DNA from: Trichoplax sp. H2
Taxonomy: Eukaryota > Placozoa > Uniplacotomia > Trichoplacea
Assembly: GCA_003344405.1 (NCBI GenBank)
Contig: NOWV01000066.1
Span: 248,001 to 312,000, forward strand
Reading direction: 5' to 3'
DNA: 64,000 bases
Shown: in pieces, positions 14,767 to 27,400 of the stretch
Layout of the letters: the number at the start of each line of letters is the position of its first letter
Position numbering within the stretch: the first letter of the stretch is position 1
Translations under genes and position numbers: made by a program
The notes under the pieces: generated by a model
The model's input: only the letters and a program-made list of their open reading frames with translations
What the model was told of the DNA's origin: nothing
Database searches by the model: none

Positions 14767-15862
14767 ACTGGAATAATAAACTAATACTACAATGAGGCAA
14801 TAAAAGCAAGATCGTTATAGATGATAAAGACAAACGAACATTAGTTAAACACAAAACAGGTATAATTATCCCTGGTTAACATTTTTTTTATAGCTACTTA
14901 CTAAGACATAAATACCGAACGTAGTTAAAACCAATTTGAAATGAACTATTTGAAATTTTACTTTAACCCAACAGATAGTTATGTTATCATCAGACATTGA
15001 AGTCGATAAATGTACTGCCAGTTTCTTATAAAGGCCTTAGTGAATCACTTCAACTTAGTAATATCATCATCAATATTTCAAATCAATGCTAGCTGGCATA
15101 GAACTTTTCACACTTAAATAATTTCATTGAGCTCGTTAATTAAGAACACTATTAATACTTTATACTTACTAATAAACACCTTTCAAGTAAGTAAAACTTT
15201 AGCATCAAATATTAATTCTACCGAATTCCATCCGTAAGTTAAATACTTCAATTGATCTAAAACTACTTCTCTTTAATTATAATGTAATCTAACATGATTG
15301 ATTTCAATTCATGCATATTGTACCGCTTACTGTAATTTATACTAAAGAAAAGTCTTGGAAATACTTATTTCTTACTGTAAACTAATAGATTGTAAATTGT
15401 AAGATCAAACGGATACAGTTACAATAATATGCTAATACTACAATGACGCAACATAGCCAAGATTGCTGCACATAACAAGGACAAATAAAGATTAGTTAAA
15501 CCCAAAACAGGTACAGTTATCTCTGTCATTTCATTTATTACCACTTGTTAAGATATAAAACCATATTTGAACGAATTATTTCAATTCTTACTTGACCAAA
15601 ACAGATACTTTTATTGTCATCAAACAATGACTTAGATAAATGCTGTACATTCCCAATTTATTACATAGACTTAGTAAATCGTCTAAATTTGTATTATCAG
15701 GAGAATATTTCAAACCAATGCTAGCGGGCATAGAGCTCCTCTTAGGTAAATAAATCCACTGAATTAATTAACAACACCATTAATAGACCTACTAATAAAC
15801 ACGTTTTAAGCATATGAAACTCGAACATAGAATATTGAATCCAGCGTACTCCATCCATAAAG
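14767..15862. repeat. Diverged tandem duplication, two units
   Basis: Two units lie in direct orientation, roughly 14767-15245 and 15422-15862. Landmarks in the same order in both are ctaatactacaatga, gcaa then caagat, ttagttaaac then aaaacaggta, and later a segment containing actaataaacac. The units are about 70-80 percent alike by eye, with many small indels. No reading frame is conserved, so this looks like non-coding duplication. Confidence 0.6.
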
Positions 15863-17043
15863 TGAAGCAACAACAACAATATTTATCACTATCTTGTTGA
15901 TCATACAAAGACAGTATGCCCACAGCTCAATAGAAAACTGTATGGAAAAGATTTTATAATACAACAACACCATGATTTAAGCGTATAAGTGAAACAACTT
16001 TCCGTATATTCTTCTATTCCAAAGAACAGAGGCCAGCTTAGTATGTATTTTACAACTGATAGAGCCAGCAGTACACAGGATTACTTAATTTGAACTAAAA
16101 ATGATCTTTAATCATGGATCCACTCTCCATGAATTGGTTACCGTAAATCAATCAAATAAGTTAGAACATCTTGGTATACAAAAGATGTTCGAGCCACATG
16201 CTAGTTACTGTAATAAAGAGTTTCAATATCCTATTTTAAGTAGAAATGATATAGAGCATAAAGAGCATTCATATCAGTTTTAAATATTTCAATTTCTATC
16301 GTGATGACTTTACTCTACTTCAATCTTGATGAAATATGGGCAAGTCCTAATAATTAAGTGAAGACTTATTAAAGCTGCAGATATCTAGGTTTTCAGATTC
16401 CAGTGTCATTAAAGCGACGAAGAAGAGTACTTACATATAGAGCCAATTTACTTACAGTTAACAATCTTCAGTAAGATAGTGATGCAAAATAGTAGATGAA
16501 TCTATAATTTATATTTAGGAATTTGCTCGTTCGACCATGATTAGAATTAGTCCCCAGATAGCCATTCTTACATCTATTGTTAAAACTCTTTCTTGTAAGG
16601 CTATTTACTGGAGAGAAATTTTATATTGCAGTTTCATTACAAGATATAGAAATCTTTCACTTGGAAAAGGATGCACTTGTATTGTAGTATCATGCGTGTA
16701 ATAAGCAATAAAAGTGCGAGTAATAGAAACTTTGTTGCAAGTTATTCACAGTAACATTGCAATGGTGTATCCTCCTTTAAAGCACATCCCATGTACAATT
16801 ACTGTGCCAGTCGTCATTATTAGTCATTGATACTTAAGTGTTAAATAGCTCCATTACTAGTGTATATATATGTTACGGTATATATAAATAAAATTGCAAA
16901 CTTTATCATTTTTAGATCGGAAGGGCCCTCGGTCAATGAAGTACATTGATTTGGTTGGCTTTATGATAAAATGATAAACTGTCTATCTCCATCTTGACTT
17001 ATTCAAGGATAAACAAATGAATTTCTGTATCAACACAAGTCAT
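15863..17043. other. Gene-free stretch 3' of the galactosyltransferase
   Basis: No splice-supported coding segment was seen. A 60-codon open frame at 16101-16283 on the plus strand has no recognisable motif. The right end, just left of 17044, should be the 3' untranslated region of the minus-strand glycosyltransferase gene. Confidence 0.4.
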
Positions 17044-18306
17044 TTACACAAAGGGTGCATAGGTGATATTGACTTCCTGGCCTAAAGCATTGACAGCCAC
17101 CGCCTTTAGTTTGACAGTTGGGGTTAAATCTCTGGACATAGCTGATCTAGCCATTGAGAGTAGTTTATGCTGTTGACCTTTTTTAACAATGTCGTGTTCA
17201 GCCAATGAACCGTCAATTTCTTTCTCGGAATAAATGTGCTTGGGTTGAGGTGGTATGAATAAATGGAAGCGTGGGTTGTTCATGGGTTTAATTTTAGCAG
17301 TCTTGGCTAAGATTCCAACATAGGCATCATCGACTGTCTTAAGTAATGTGACATTGGCAATAGCGCTGACTAAATCGCGTAAGACGCTAAAGCTCATAAC
17401 ATAAGCGAAACCAGAACAAAAATGAGGAAATAACTTTTCGTTATAATCCGATTTAGGCACGTAGTACTTGTGCTTGGGATCGCGTACGACCCTGTAAGCA
17501 CTCCAATCTTGATCGACGCGACCAATCCAAAAGCGATGGCTATTAGCGATGTATAAATGCGCCATATAATCGAAAAATCGAGGCTGATTTAAGAATACAT
17601 CATCGTCTCCTTTAAAGTAGTAAACAGGCTGGCAACGTGTTAGAGCCCAACGCATAGCCAATAATGTTTTGTGGGTTAAATTACGCATATTATCATAGAA
17701 ATCGCCTAAGATCATATCTCCATATTGGCGTGATTCGTCTTCGATTTTTTGATCGGCTTTAGCATCACCACTACGCCCGAGAATAAAGAGTAAACGCCAT
17801 GCGTAAGGTGATTTCATCATTTCGATGTAGTCACCGCCGTGGCCCCATGATTTACGGATAGCATTGCGTCTTTCCAATTGGCCAACACGCGAATTAATAA
17901 TCAATAGGATAAATGCTCGAGTTTGGCAAGGTTTAGCGCTAGGACGCTTGGAGAAATTAGGTAATGGAGTCTTTCTTAACTTGTCACTTATGAGTTCAAG
18001 TCGAACAGGATGGAAAATGACATTTTTAGGAATCTTGACAGGATCATGTTTTAATTCTGCTGGATCGCGAACGGCTTGAAAACGATTGCTATCCATCAAT
18101 TGGGATAAACTACGTTCAGGCTTATAGGACTCGTCATCGTTTGCACGATGGACATAGACATAGACTAAGGCATTGACTATAAAACCGGCCAAGATTACAA
18201 TTAAACGCGTCTTAAAATTAGCCATTATTCCATCAATGACAGCATCACCAGTGGGTAAAAGAAGATTACTACTAAGCGTTGTAATGGCAACGTTTACTTT
18301 CCACAC
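17044..18306 (-). CDS. Beta-1,3-galactosyltransferase-like protein (GT31)
   Basis: This is an intronless gene of 420 codons. GT31 enzymes move galactose or N-acetylglucosamine from a UDP-sugar to acceptor glycans in the Golgi lumen, and this protein shows their landmarks in order. A single membrane anchor lies near residues 33-52, RRNAIRKSWG at 146-155, LLFILGRSGD at 172-181, YYFKGDDDVFLN with the metal-binding DDD at 234-236, FCSGFAYVMS at 296-305 and VDDAYVG at 325-331. Met28 (codon at 18225) fits a type II Golgi protein better than Met1, because it puts five residues before the anchor. The usual EDVYVG block reads DDAYVG here, so Asp replaces Glu; that residue is normally conserved, but its effect on activity cannot be judged. 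The exact acceptor sugar cannot be read from the sequence. Confidence 0.9.
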   Translation of the reverse strand: MWKVNVAITTLSSNLLLPTGDAVIDGIMANFKTRLIVILAGFIVNALVYVYVHRANDDESYKPERSLSQLMDSNRFQAVRDPAELKHDPVKIPKNVIFHPVRLELISDKLRKTPLPNFSKRPSAKPCQTRAFILLIINSRVGQLERRNAIRKSWGHGGDYIEMMKSPYAWRLLFILGRSGDAKADQKIEDESRQYGDMILGDFYDNMRNLTHKTLLAMRWALTRCQPVYYFKGDDDVFLNQPRFFDYMAHLYIANSHRFWIGRVDQDWSAYRVVRDPKHKYYVPKSDYNEKLFPHFCSGFAYVMSFSVLRDLVSAIANVTLLKTVDDAYVGILAKTAKIKPMNNPRFHLFIPPQPKHIYSEKEIDGSLAEHDIVKKGQQHKLLSMARSAMSRDLTPTVKLKAVAVNALGQEVNITYAPFV

Positions 18307-19806
18307 CTAAGTCGTGGACGATTCAATTGGCATTATCACTAAATTGTTGATGGCTTGCTTTGCCAATATAAATCACACCAAATACGCGTGTCCAATTTGC
18401 TAATCTCGATTCTCCAATAACCTAAATCCACTAAAGGAATGCAGTTTTCAAGTCGATTAATTCAATCGATGATCAGTCGTAAGAGCTCGGCTAGAATCGT
18501 TTGGACGTCCATGTCCAGTAGAAAGGAATTGGATCTCCACCAACAACTTGATCGCGGAATGCCTTGCCCCTCGTTGCCAACTACAACAGCCGGTGGTGGG
18601 TACTAATTCATTACGGTGGGCTGCTGTCCTATACTGTACAGTATGACGACAGCCCCTCTCTCGCAGCAGTCCCGGTGTGATCTGTATATCCGTCAGTCCG
18701 AAACTCAAGCTGTCCCATGTCCAGTTGTCCATGGCAGACTCGTTGTCGTACTGGACGACAGTAGCGTTGCGGTCCAATGGATTGTTGAAACGATTTTTCT
18801 ATCCATTTCTCTTTCTCTCTGCTGTCTCTACAACACTCCGGCAGTACAGTACCCTTTGTAGAAATATTTATGCACTACTAGGCAGGGCTACTGTCTTGAT
18901 GCTTTTAATGTGGACTCCATATCACCGCAGCTTCTACCGCGAATCCTCTATGGTTTCCACCACAGAAGCAGCGGTGGATTGACTTTGTAACACTAGTGTA
19001 TCGTCTGACGTAAAACTATTGTCGCCATTCTGTCGCCATACCTACAGTATTCAGGACTGTGGCATTGAATTTGCACTCTGATAGGCGTCGGCTCGAAATT
19101 TTTCATTCAGTCACTGCAACTAATCGATTGGCAGACATACCAGATTTACAGTACCAGTCCACCACAGTGCAAAGTATTGTCGCTCAAGAAAGAGCGACAA
19201 CATTTGAACGCCAGACCTGAACAGTACCTCCAGTACTATTGCAGCCAGGGGTCTTGCGTGTACTGTACTGTACGGCGCATGCACACCATTAGCACGCGTG
19301 CAACGTGAGTGCGTTGTACGCTTGCGCACAAGGCCCTGGTACCCAGGGATGGCTCCGTACTGTAGGGTACGGATGGCCAGCACGAAGGACTATCCAACAG
19401 ACAGCCAGTGGCCAAGGGCTACGTATTGGCATCAATGTCTGTCTACTTTCCATAGTAATAGACTGGCACTAGGCTGTCAAATAGACCATTAGTAGGCAAA
19501 ATCCAAGCACACCACTGGTACTGGGATCCATCTTCTAATGGTGGCATCGTTCTCCATTCCATGCAATATTGATGCGTTGCTGTTGCTATTCCATGTGCAA
19601 TTATTGGAGTGATTTATCCGATTGCGGACAACACGTCGATTAGAAGCACTGAAGACAGAGAGATCAGAAGATTGGATTGAAAATTCAATCTTGCAGGAGT
19701 GTAGTTGGAGCAGTAATAATCGCTGAACTATTAGCAATACCTTTGTAGGAGTCTTGCATTAACAGCAGAAAGGAGGTGGTCCTGGTCAAAATCGATCGCT
19801 TCCATC
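18307..19806. other. GC-richer gene-free island with palindromic GTAC words
   Basis: Between the glycosyltransferase and MRPS35, base composition rises to roughly half GC, against about a third for the rest of the window. The sequence has many copies of tacagtac, ctgtac and their complements (for example near 18635, 19155 and 19265). Several overlapping frames on both strands stay open because stop codons are rarer at this composition. None has splice logic or a recognisable domain. The island lies between two divergently transcribed genes, so it must include both promoters. Confidence 0.5.
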
Positions 19807-20677
19807 ATGCTTTCAACACTCTATTCTACGCTCTACTGTCGTCCACAAATTGCTCGTCCAATGCTAATGGCGGCGTATTCGTTACAAACTCGAAATGCTA
19901 TGACATCGCCAAGTCGTAAGCCTCGAATTGATCGCAAAACGATGCAACGAATTGATAGAAATCGCCAGAAATTAGAAACATTAAGGGCAGCTTATGAAGA
20001 TGATCTAAGTCAAATTTTAACTACATCCAATGTCTACAATGCAGCCTTGTTCGATTTACCCATTCGAATGGGTCGACCAATTAAACCTGAAGTTTTACCG
20101 CCTCGAGCTGCTGGAAATATCGAGCTATTAAAAATTCCCAATTTCTTTCACTTAACACCTCAAAAAGTGCGACGTGATACCGATGCTTTAAAAGCACTAT
20201 GCAATGCGTGGCCGAGCAAGATCAAGCGTAGACCTATACGCATTTATTCACGCAATTATTTGTACGCAGGGCCTTCTGTGGCTCATCCTAAATCCCACTT
20301 TGTCAAATTGGAGGTAAAGCATTTCAATCAATATTGATAAAAAAAAAATAATAATAATACATCACTTTTACTGCTGTACGAGAGTCTACATCACCATTGG
20401 AAGCTACCCTAGTTGCGCTAAAGAAGCTATACTTGTATCAGGACATTCCGTTACTGACACGACACTTTTCCTTTCCTACTTTTGCTAGGTCAGTATCAAC
20501 GATCTACCACTCAATGAATCTGCAAGAAAACGACTGATGGCTCTTGCAGGAAATTACTATGATGCAGAGACCAACTTGCTAACGCTAGTAGGCAATAAAT
20601 GTCCAACTAGAAAACAAAATAGAGAGTATGTAATGTATTTATTAACAGCTTTAATACTAGAGTCTAAAAAATGCTAA
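19807..20677 (+). CDS. MRPS35: Mitochondrial small-subunit ribosomal protein mS35
   Basis: Two exons, 19807-20313 and 20489-20677, give 231 residues. The intron of 175 bp has GTAAAG and CTTTTGCTAG ends. The protein is a structural part of the mitochondrial 28S ribosomal subunit. It matches animal mS35 in LPIRMGRPIKPEV, NIELLKIPNFFHLTP and YAGPSVAHPKSHFVKLE. After the splice it continues with SARKRLMALAGNYY, LTLVGNKCPTRKQNREYVM and YLLTALILES. The first ~60 residues are rich in Arg, Ser and Leu and look like a mitochondrial presequence. Simple read-through of the intron would end the protein early at HFNQY; the spliced form restores the family C-terminus. It lacks the long charged tail of the vertebrate protein. 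Confidence 0.93.
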
Positions 20678-20678
20678 T

Positions 20679-20684
20679 AATAAA
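20679..20684 (+). promoter_or_regulatory. Possible poly(A) signal of MRPS35
   Basis: An AATAAA hexamer begins one base after the MRPS35 stop codon. The very short distance is unusual but possible in a compact genome; the assignment is tentative. Confidence 0.3.
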
Positions 20685-20939
20685 AAATACTTTATATATT
20701 GTTGCACATGACGATCATTAAAGATGATCTACGTATGAATAACTGCTTGAAACAAGTCCAAAATATGAAATGGGATAGGCATGCCCGTGTAAAACCAGTG
20801 ATATCATGCATTATTTTATATACGTAGCTTTGCAATAGATCGTAAGGATAAATCAAAGTCCAACATTAATGTATTACTAAAGTGAAGATTACATCGCTGA
20901 AGGCGATACAACGGCTTGCTGAAATGATATATCTTCATC

Positions 20940-21800
20940 GCTTGTCAATATCCATCAATCGCCGTTAAATTCTTATTGATAATGCTGTCAAGAATGCTTC
21001 TTGTAAATTGATTAAGCTTGTCGTATTTAGTGTACGCATTCCTATCCAACGAACGAAGCACATTACTTTTACCTGATACAGATCCAGTATACTGTATTAA
21101 TTCTAGATTATGTAGCTTTTCTATTTCAATATGATAATGGTGGCTCAATGAAATACTTTTATCCTGGCAATGATGAAGTTAGACAGCAAAAGAACACGTT
21201 GTACAATTTTGCTACTAGGACAGCTTATCGTGTTAAGCGGTCGGTATTAATAAATTGAATTTGAACTTGACAGATCTGCCACACTTCCAATATGAAATCG
21301 ACAGCAGTCTATATCCCTAATATTTGAAGAAGCAAAAATAATGTAGTACTATTGATTGATCAATTAATAGGACAACTTATCCTATGATGTAGTATTATGA
21401 ATAGATTAAATTCAAATTTTATAAAGGTCTTCACAGCGGTATTTCTAGAAATATACTGATTTGCCATACTTGTACAATGAAAGAAAGACGATAGATATTG
21501 TACTGCATTGCTTGGCATCAATGAATTGAATTTAAATTTTAGTAAGGTCATTACAGTAATATCCAAATCCACTGATCTACCATATTTCCATTATACTGTA
21601 CTGTATATATGAAAGAAATCGACAGCAGTATCTTTACTGCTGTAAGAAGCAAAAATAACACATTGCAAATTGATTGATTATAACACGATAGATTATCGTA
21701 TAATGCGGTATTTATTTAATGCAAATTGTACAAAGATCTTGACCGCAGTATAGAAATTAGCTAATATTTGGTACGCTTCCAATATGAATGATATCTACAG
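20940..21800. repeat. Diverged tandem repeats, about 170-190 bp period
   Basis: At least three or four degraded units follow one another. Each carries a core like ttgaatttgaa or taaattcaaatttt, then a segment resembling acagcagtat, then ctaccatatttccaatatga and aagaagcaaaaataa. Clear cores start near 21245, 21410, 21525 and 21705. No coding frame is shared between the units. Confidence 0.5.
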
Positions 21801-22170
21801 TACAGCTTTAGTAATATCTGTAATGCTAAAACTGCAAAATAACTCGTTATATATATAGTATAATTTACCTAATCATGCAACAAGCTATCGTATCATGCAG
21901 TATTAATCATAGACAGTACAAGCTAATCTAAACTATTATCTAGCACACCACCGAAATAGAAAAATTTATATCTATCTACATTAGTTGAAATAGTTAAAAT
22001 TAACAAAACGATAAATCTCTATATTAATCTTAGCTACATGGTAATGCTTTTAGCTGCCAATGTTGCATAGAATTGAAAGTCTGCGATATGTAATTACTAT
22101 ACATGCTACTGTCATTGAAATCGGTGACATTTTCATTAAAAGAAAATACTGTAACAATTTTTATACCAAT

Positions 22171-22620
22171 CAGCCAAGAGTAAAACTCAAAATTGGTAAC
22201 AGCTTATTTAATTTAATTTTCTATTAGCTAAATTTTTGCTAAGCTGAGTTAGTTAATCCTATGTAGTCTTTAGCATAATAAATTAATATTGCAGTTACCA
22301 ACTAGCAAGCGTTAAGCCATTCATTATTCTCATCTCATTTATTTAATGGAATTTTTTGTGACATTTTTAGCCGGCTGAGTTAGTTACAATAGACAGTAAT
22401 GTCAATACAAGGTACCTATTTCGCTTTAGCAAAGTAAATTAATGTTATATTTTCGTAGTTAGCCAAGAGTAAAATCCTAAATTAAAACAGTATTACAATT
22501 AATCACTTGTAAAACCATACATAATTATCATTTCACATCTTTAAATTGAAATCTTTTTCCATTTTTGCATGGCTGAGTTAGTCAATCTTAATCATTGCAT
22601 TATGAACAGGTGCCTAAATT
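22171..22620. repeat. Diverged tandem repeats with GCTGAGTTAGT core
   Basis: The words agccaagagtaaaa (22172 and 22461) and gctgagttagt (22243, 22374 and 22572) recur in the same order with similar flanks. This gives two to three degraded units of roughly 130-290 bp. Nothing suggests coding. Confidence 0.55.
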
Positions 22621-24487
22621 ATTTTTTTAAGATCAATTATAAAGCTTTTTGCCTTTGAACGGAATTATCTGAAATCACTTAGCGACTCAAATCTCTCTGT
22701 AAAACAAGCCATAAAGATAGAGTATTTCATTTACTAAGTTTACAATTATTATTACATAGGAGTATGATAGACTGCTATAATTTTACGTTAATCCTTCTCT
22801 TACATTCTACCTCCATTCTGTACTTATACGTCACCTACCATATAATTACATACACTGATTTACGGTTACAGATTTGATATTGACTACTTACTAAATCTGC
22901 CTTATCTTTATTACGTTACAGTTTCCTAATAAACTTTACATTATTTTATACGCTATACAAGATTGATTACTTAATTCAAGCAGTATTATGAACTACGAAC
23001 CACATACATAATAATGATGTAATTCCCAAATTTTCTTAATAGATACCTATATTTATATAATTACTTCACATTTTAGTCGGTAATGTTTATATAATTTTAT
23101 TTACGAATCATATACGATTAACCAGCAGACACCACTCGAAAGAAAACAATATTGAAGATAAATACAATACAATAAAAAACCATATACTATATATGTGTTC
23201 AATATATATACATAATATCATTGGACTAAACATAAGAACGACTTACGATATTTTAATAAATTTTTATCACTTAAAATGTTGTACTGTACTGTACAGTACA
23301 AACTTTTCGCTTGCACGTTTCCAGTAATGTATTGCCTCCGACTAAATACGATTATTATCAGCAACGTTCAATCATAGATTCGTTACCGTTGCTGTTATAA
23401 TTTTAAAGTACAGGGTATATGCAGTATGATAATGATAGTATGAAAGAACTATAAAAAATAGATTCAGTTCCAGCAGAAAGTCAGAGCAAAAAAATATTTA
23501 GATACATTATAGGAAAAGTTGTTATGTTAACATAAATCAACAAAGAAATTAAATGAATCTTTAATCAATGACCGCGAGATTATTAACAAAGCAACAAAGA
23601 CTAGGTCTACGCAACGTTTGATTATGACTATAAATGTTACATCAGAAACCTCGTATTACATAGATGAACATCCTTCCTCAAGTGCACACAACTAATTTCG
23701 CTGACTTTTTCTAAAGCGTCTCACAACGAAGTATATATTTAACTATGTCGTAAAATAGAATATTACGTTCACACTAAAACAAGCCACCAAAGGTTACGCA
23801 ATTAAAACCGTTCAATGATAAAATAGTAATTCTTAACATTTCGACGGAGGTACGATAACTGATGTAATTGTATTTCTAAAATAGATTAACATCATAGTTG
23901 AGATATATATAAGGTTATAATACGACTGGCAGATCATAAAAATCCATACAAAAATAATTCTTTTGATTGTGCCAATTAATCATTAGTAAAATTGAGATAT
24001 CGATAAATATAATATCAATATACTTGGATATATCAAACAGCATTAACAAATATCTCAATTAAATTAAATATATACATAGTACCCATCTGCAAGAATTGAC
24101 AATTCCACTAACCTTACAATACAAGTAGAACATATATCAACATAACAATAAACCAAGATTATTAGTAGATATATAACGAAAAAAGTTAAATTGTAACAAT
24201 TAGAAACTTATAAACTCAATTCCCTGCATGAATAAAGATACTTAGAGAAGTAGCTTTAAAATAACATAAATTCATTCAAGTAAAATACATAACCCACAGC
24301 ATGTATTAGTGCATACAAAGCCAGTTTGAACTTAATGTTTGTCTGATAGTCGCACCTGAACACAATTTATCTATTGAAAATAATATTGTAAAATAAATCT
24401 TGTATTTATATACTAAGTATACTCTCGTCTCCTATTGTAATCCATAACTTGTGTATATTATCATTCCGAAATTTCGATCAGAAAACT
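22621..24487. other. Gene-free stretch 3' of the REPS gene
   Basis: AT-rich, with no supported exon on either strand. The part next to 24488 should be the 3' untranslated region of the minus-strand REPS-like gene. A small gtactgtactgtacagtac palindrome sits near 23280. Confidence 0.4.
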
Positions 24488-27400
24488 TTACGACTGCACT
24501 CCATGACGCTGCTTCAACTGCCTTAACTTAATTTCAAGCTTCGTACGCTCCTTCATAATCTACAGGAATGTGATCAAAATACTGTAAATAAATAATATTA
24601 CTACTATTCGAATAACACTCAACAATTTTTTTGGCGGCAAATGTAATTTTAATGCACATACCGTTTTCAGTTGCATTTCTAAATCAGCATTCATACGACT
24701 TAAGAGCAAATTATTTTCCTTTAACGTCTGCATATCATCTCCGTGTTCAGTCGAATTTCTCCTGTATTGTGAAGTAAGTCAGATAATACTTCATAAAGCC
24801 TGATAAATGAAACGAATTAATGCCTTTACAACTTACAGGTTCACTTCAGCAGCTGTTTGTTTCTGTTTAGGTACCGGTGGAACAGCCGATTCCTTTTTGG
24901 TATTGTCTACCTCACTCACATTGACTTTTCCATCAACCTAGCGATATCAGTAAATGTTATACATACAAATGTATACGATACACTTTTACCATAATCATTA
25001 TAAAATATTATTCCAGTATCAGAAGATTGAAGGATTTACCATGTCATTACTACTTTCGCTTTTCTCTTCATCCACCAATTTTTCCAATTTGACCTCTACG
25101 ATAAAAATAGAGATATAAGCGATAACTTTCAATATATATTATATCAAGCTTTGAAGCAACCCACTTGAATATATAATTTTAAACACGAAATATTATAGCA
25201 AAATTAACGTAGTAAACTTACTGATAGAATCAACTGAGGTAGAAGTAGGTAATTTAGAAGTAGGTATTCCAGTATTCGTTCCTACCAGATCAAGCTAAAA
25301 GATACACGTTTTGCAATTACTCTTAAAGTTTAAAAACTTAACTCATCCTCTATTTAACATAAGATACGATAACAAGTAAATGACATTCTCTGTATTCCCT
25401 CTATTACCAAGTGTCACATCCACTATGAAAAATTAGTTCAATTTACGAACTGCAGTCTATAGAGGTACAACGACACTTCCAGCTCTATACAACACTAACC
25501 TGATCTAAATTGAGTGACATAGACCGCCTATGACCTTTTTCAGTTGTAACAGTATTGATAGCAACCGCAATTTTTTCAGCTCTACTTTGCTTGTCAATGT
25601 TGTCGAAATTGGCAAAATTAGGCACTTCAGAAGTGATTTGATTTGCAGCAGAAACTTCTGATCGCTTGTCGATCTTTTCCTCAGTAATGCGGTGTTCTTC
25701 AGCTACAACTTCAGATACATTCGCCTATAACGATCACGATAAAATAACGTCTTATTTACAATAAAAGTAAAGCAAATTAAATTAAAAACTATCAATTTTA
25801 GCAACTTATTTAGTAACATAAGGTTTGTGTACTAATCAATAGCTTAGTATTCTTAGAATTTATGACATTCATCGGTAATGAATAAATTTAATTTATTGTA
25901 GAAGTCACATACGACATTGTTTGTAGTAGAAGCTTCCGCTAGTTTCTTATTAAGATTAGAAATCGGTAAAACGTTAAGGGATGAAGTACGTAAATTCGGA
26001 GAAATTCTCGGCCGTGGAGTTGCGGACTTCCCTCCCGTTACTGTAATCATTCAAAGATAAGCCATCTGGATATGCGCAAGCATTGAATAAAACGCGATCT
26101 TTAACGTACTAAGTAATCCTTCATACCTTTACTAGCAGACGCAGAAAGAATTTGTGATTTACTTGGAGGAGGAGCCAACTTAATTGCATCAGTTTTCTTT
26201 GATACCTTTCAATAAAAAGAAGATAACAATACGGTAAAAATGTACCTTTAACTTGAACAAAGACTGTAATACGCAACAATATGCAGCAGTGAATTGCAAC
26301 AGTGGCCCGAAAATCGGACTACTGTCAAGTCAGCGCATAGTGCAAGTCACTAATGTGCACTTATGCAGTATAGCAAAATGTATTCCACAAATAGAAACGT
26401 TATACTTACTTTTACAGATTCTGGAGTAGTGGCCTGAATGCTCTGCGGCTGCCCTTCTGATGGGGCTGGTAAATTTTGCTGCATGGACTGTGGTTGAGAA
26501 AGTGGCTGTGGCAATACTGACGGCTGTGGTTGCATTTGTGGTTCATTCGCCATGGCTGTAAATGCCGTAGGATCAGATAAATTTCTAAATCTACCATCAG
26601 TTCTTGTAACCTGAGGCTGCTTAAGAGGTCCAGAAATGGCATCCTAACGTAAAATTTAACGGATAATGCTTTCATATGTGATATTCATGAAAATGCCGAT
26701 TAGCAAGGAATACATTTACCCTTATAATTAATTCAAAGGGCAAAATAATAATTATAATCAGTAGGACCTGTTACTACAAAGCATTCAGTATGCTATTCAG
26801 TAGTCTAACACGTTTGTATGCATCATATGTATTGAAATTTTGAGTTTACTTTCATAACAATTTTTTTTAATTGTTAAGGAATACCTCAGTATGCATTTGA
26901 TCTACTGGTCGCTTGGCAGGTGAAGCCGATGACGAATCAATCCAATCACTCCCACTTTTAATATTAGGTGGTATCATTGCAGTAGCTGATAACCAACTAG
27001 GTACCGGCATAGGCTGAGACTGTTCCGAAGCATTTTTAAACGGACTACCGAAAGCTTGAGATGTCTTGACAGGAGTAGTAGTTACTTGAGTATTTTTAAT
27101 CGTAGCAATCGTAGTAGGTGTATTAGGCTGATTAGAAACTCGTGTAGTCTTTGCCGGTGTAGTGGAAACAGCAGCAGGGACTACAGATGATGGAGGTGGT
27201 GGACTATCAGATTGGATTGGTAACTCTAAAGCAAATGGATCAGCTAATAAAAGAATAAAGAATACATTCAGTGAATTCTTAAAACTTTAACGTTACTATT
27301 AGAAGGCAATTTGTCGAAGAATATTGCTACCTTCTCTTTCTAAAGCAGTCGGAAGTGTGTCCGGAACTTTAAGCCCATGCTTCCTGCATATCACCAAATG

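Noticed and set aside
17864-18079. 71-codon plus-strand frame
   Set aside because: It is antisense to the glycosyltransferase coding sequence and has no motif.
18457-18982. Overlapping open frames of 81-106 codons on both strands
   Set aside because: They lie in the GC-rich island where stop codons are scarce, overlap each other on opposite strands, and have no splice signals or domain.
20314-20337. MRPS35 ending at HFNQY
   Set aside because: It is intron read-through; splicing at 20313/20489 restores the conserved mS35 C-terminus.
27299-27330. Extension of the EH-domain exon to ILRQIAF and stop
   Set aside because: A GTAGCA donor after codon EREG joins in phase to the DPFALELP exon, so the extension is intron read-through.
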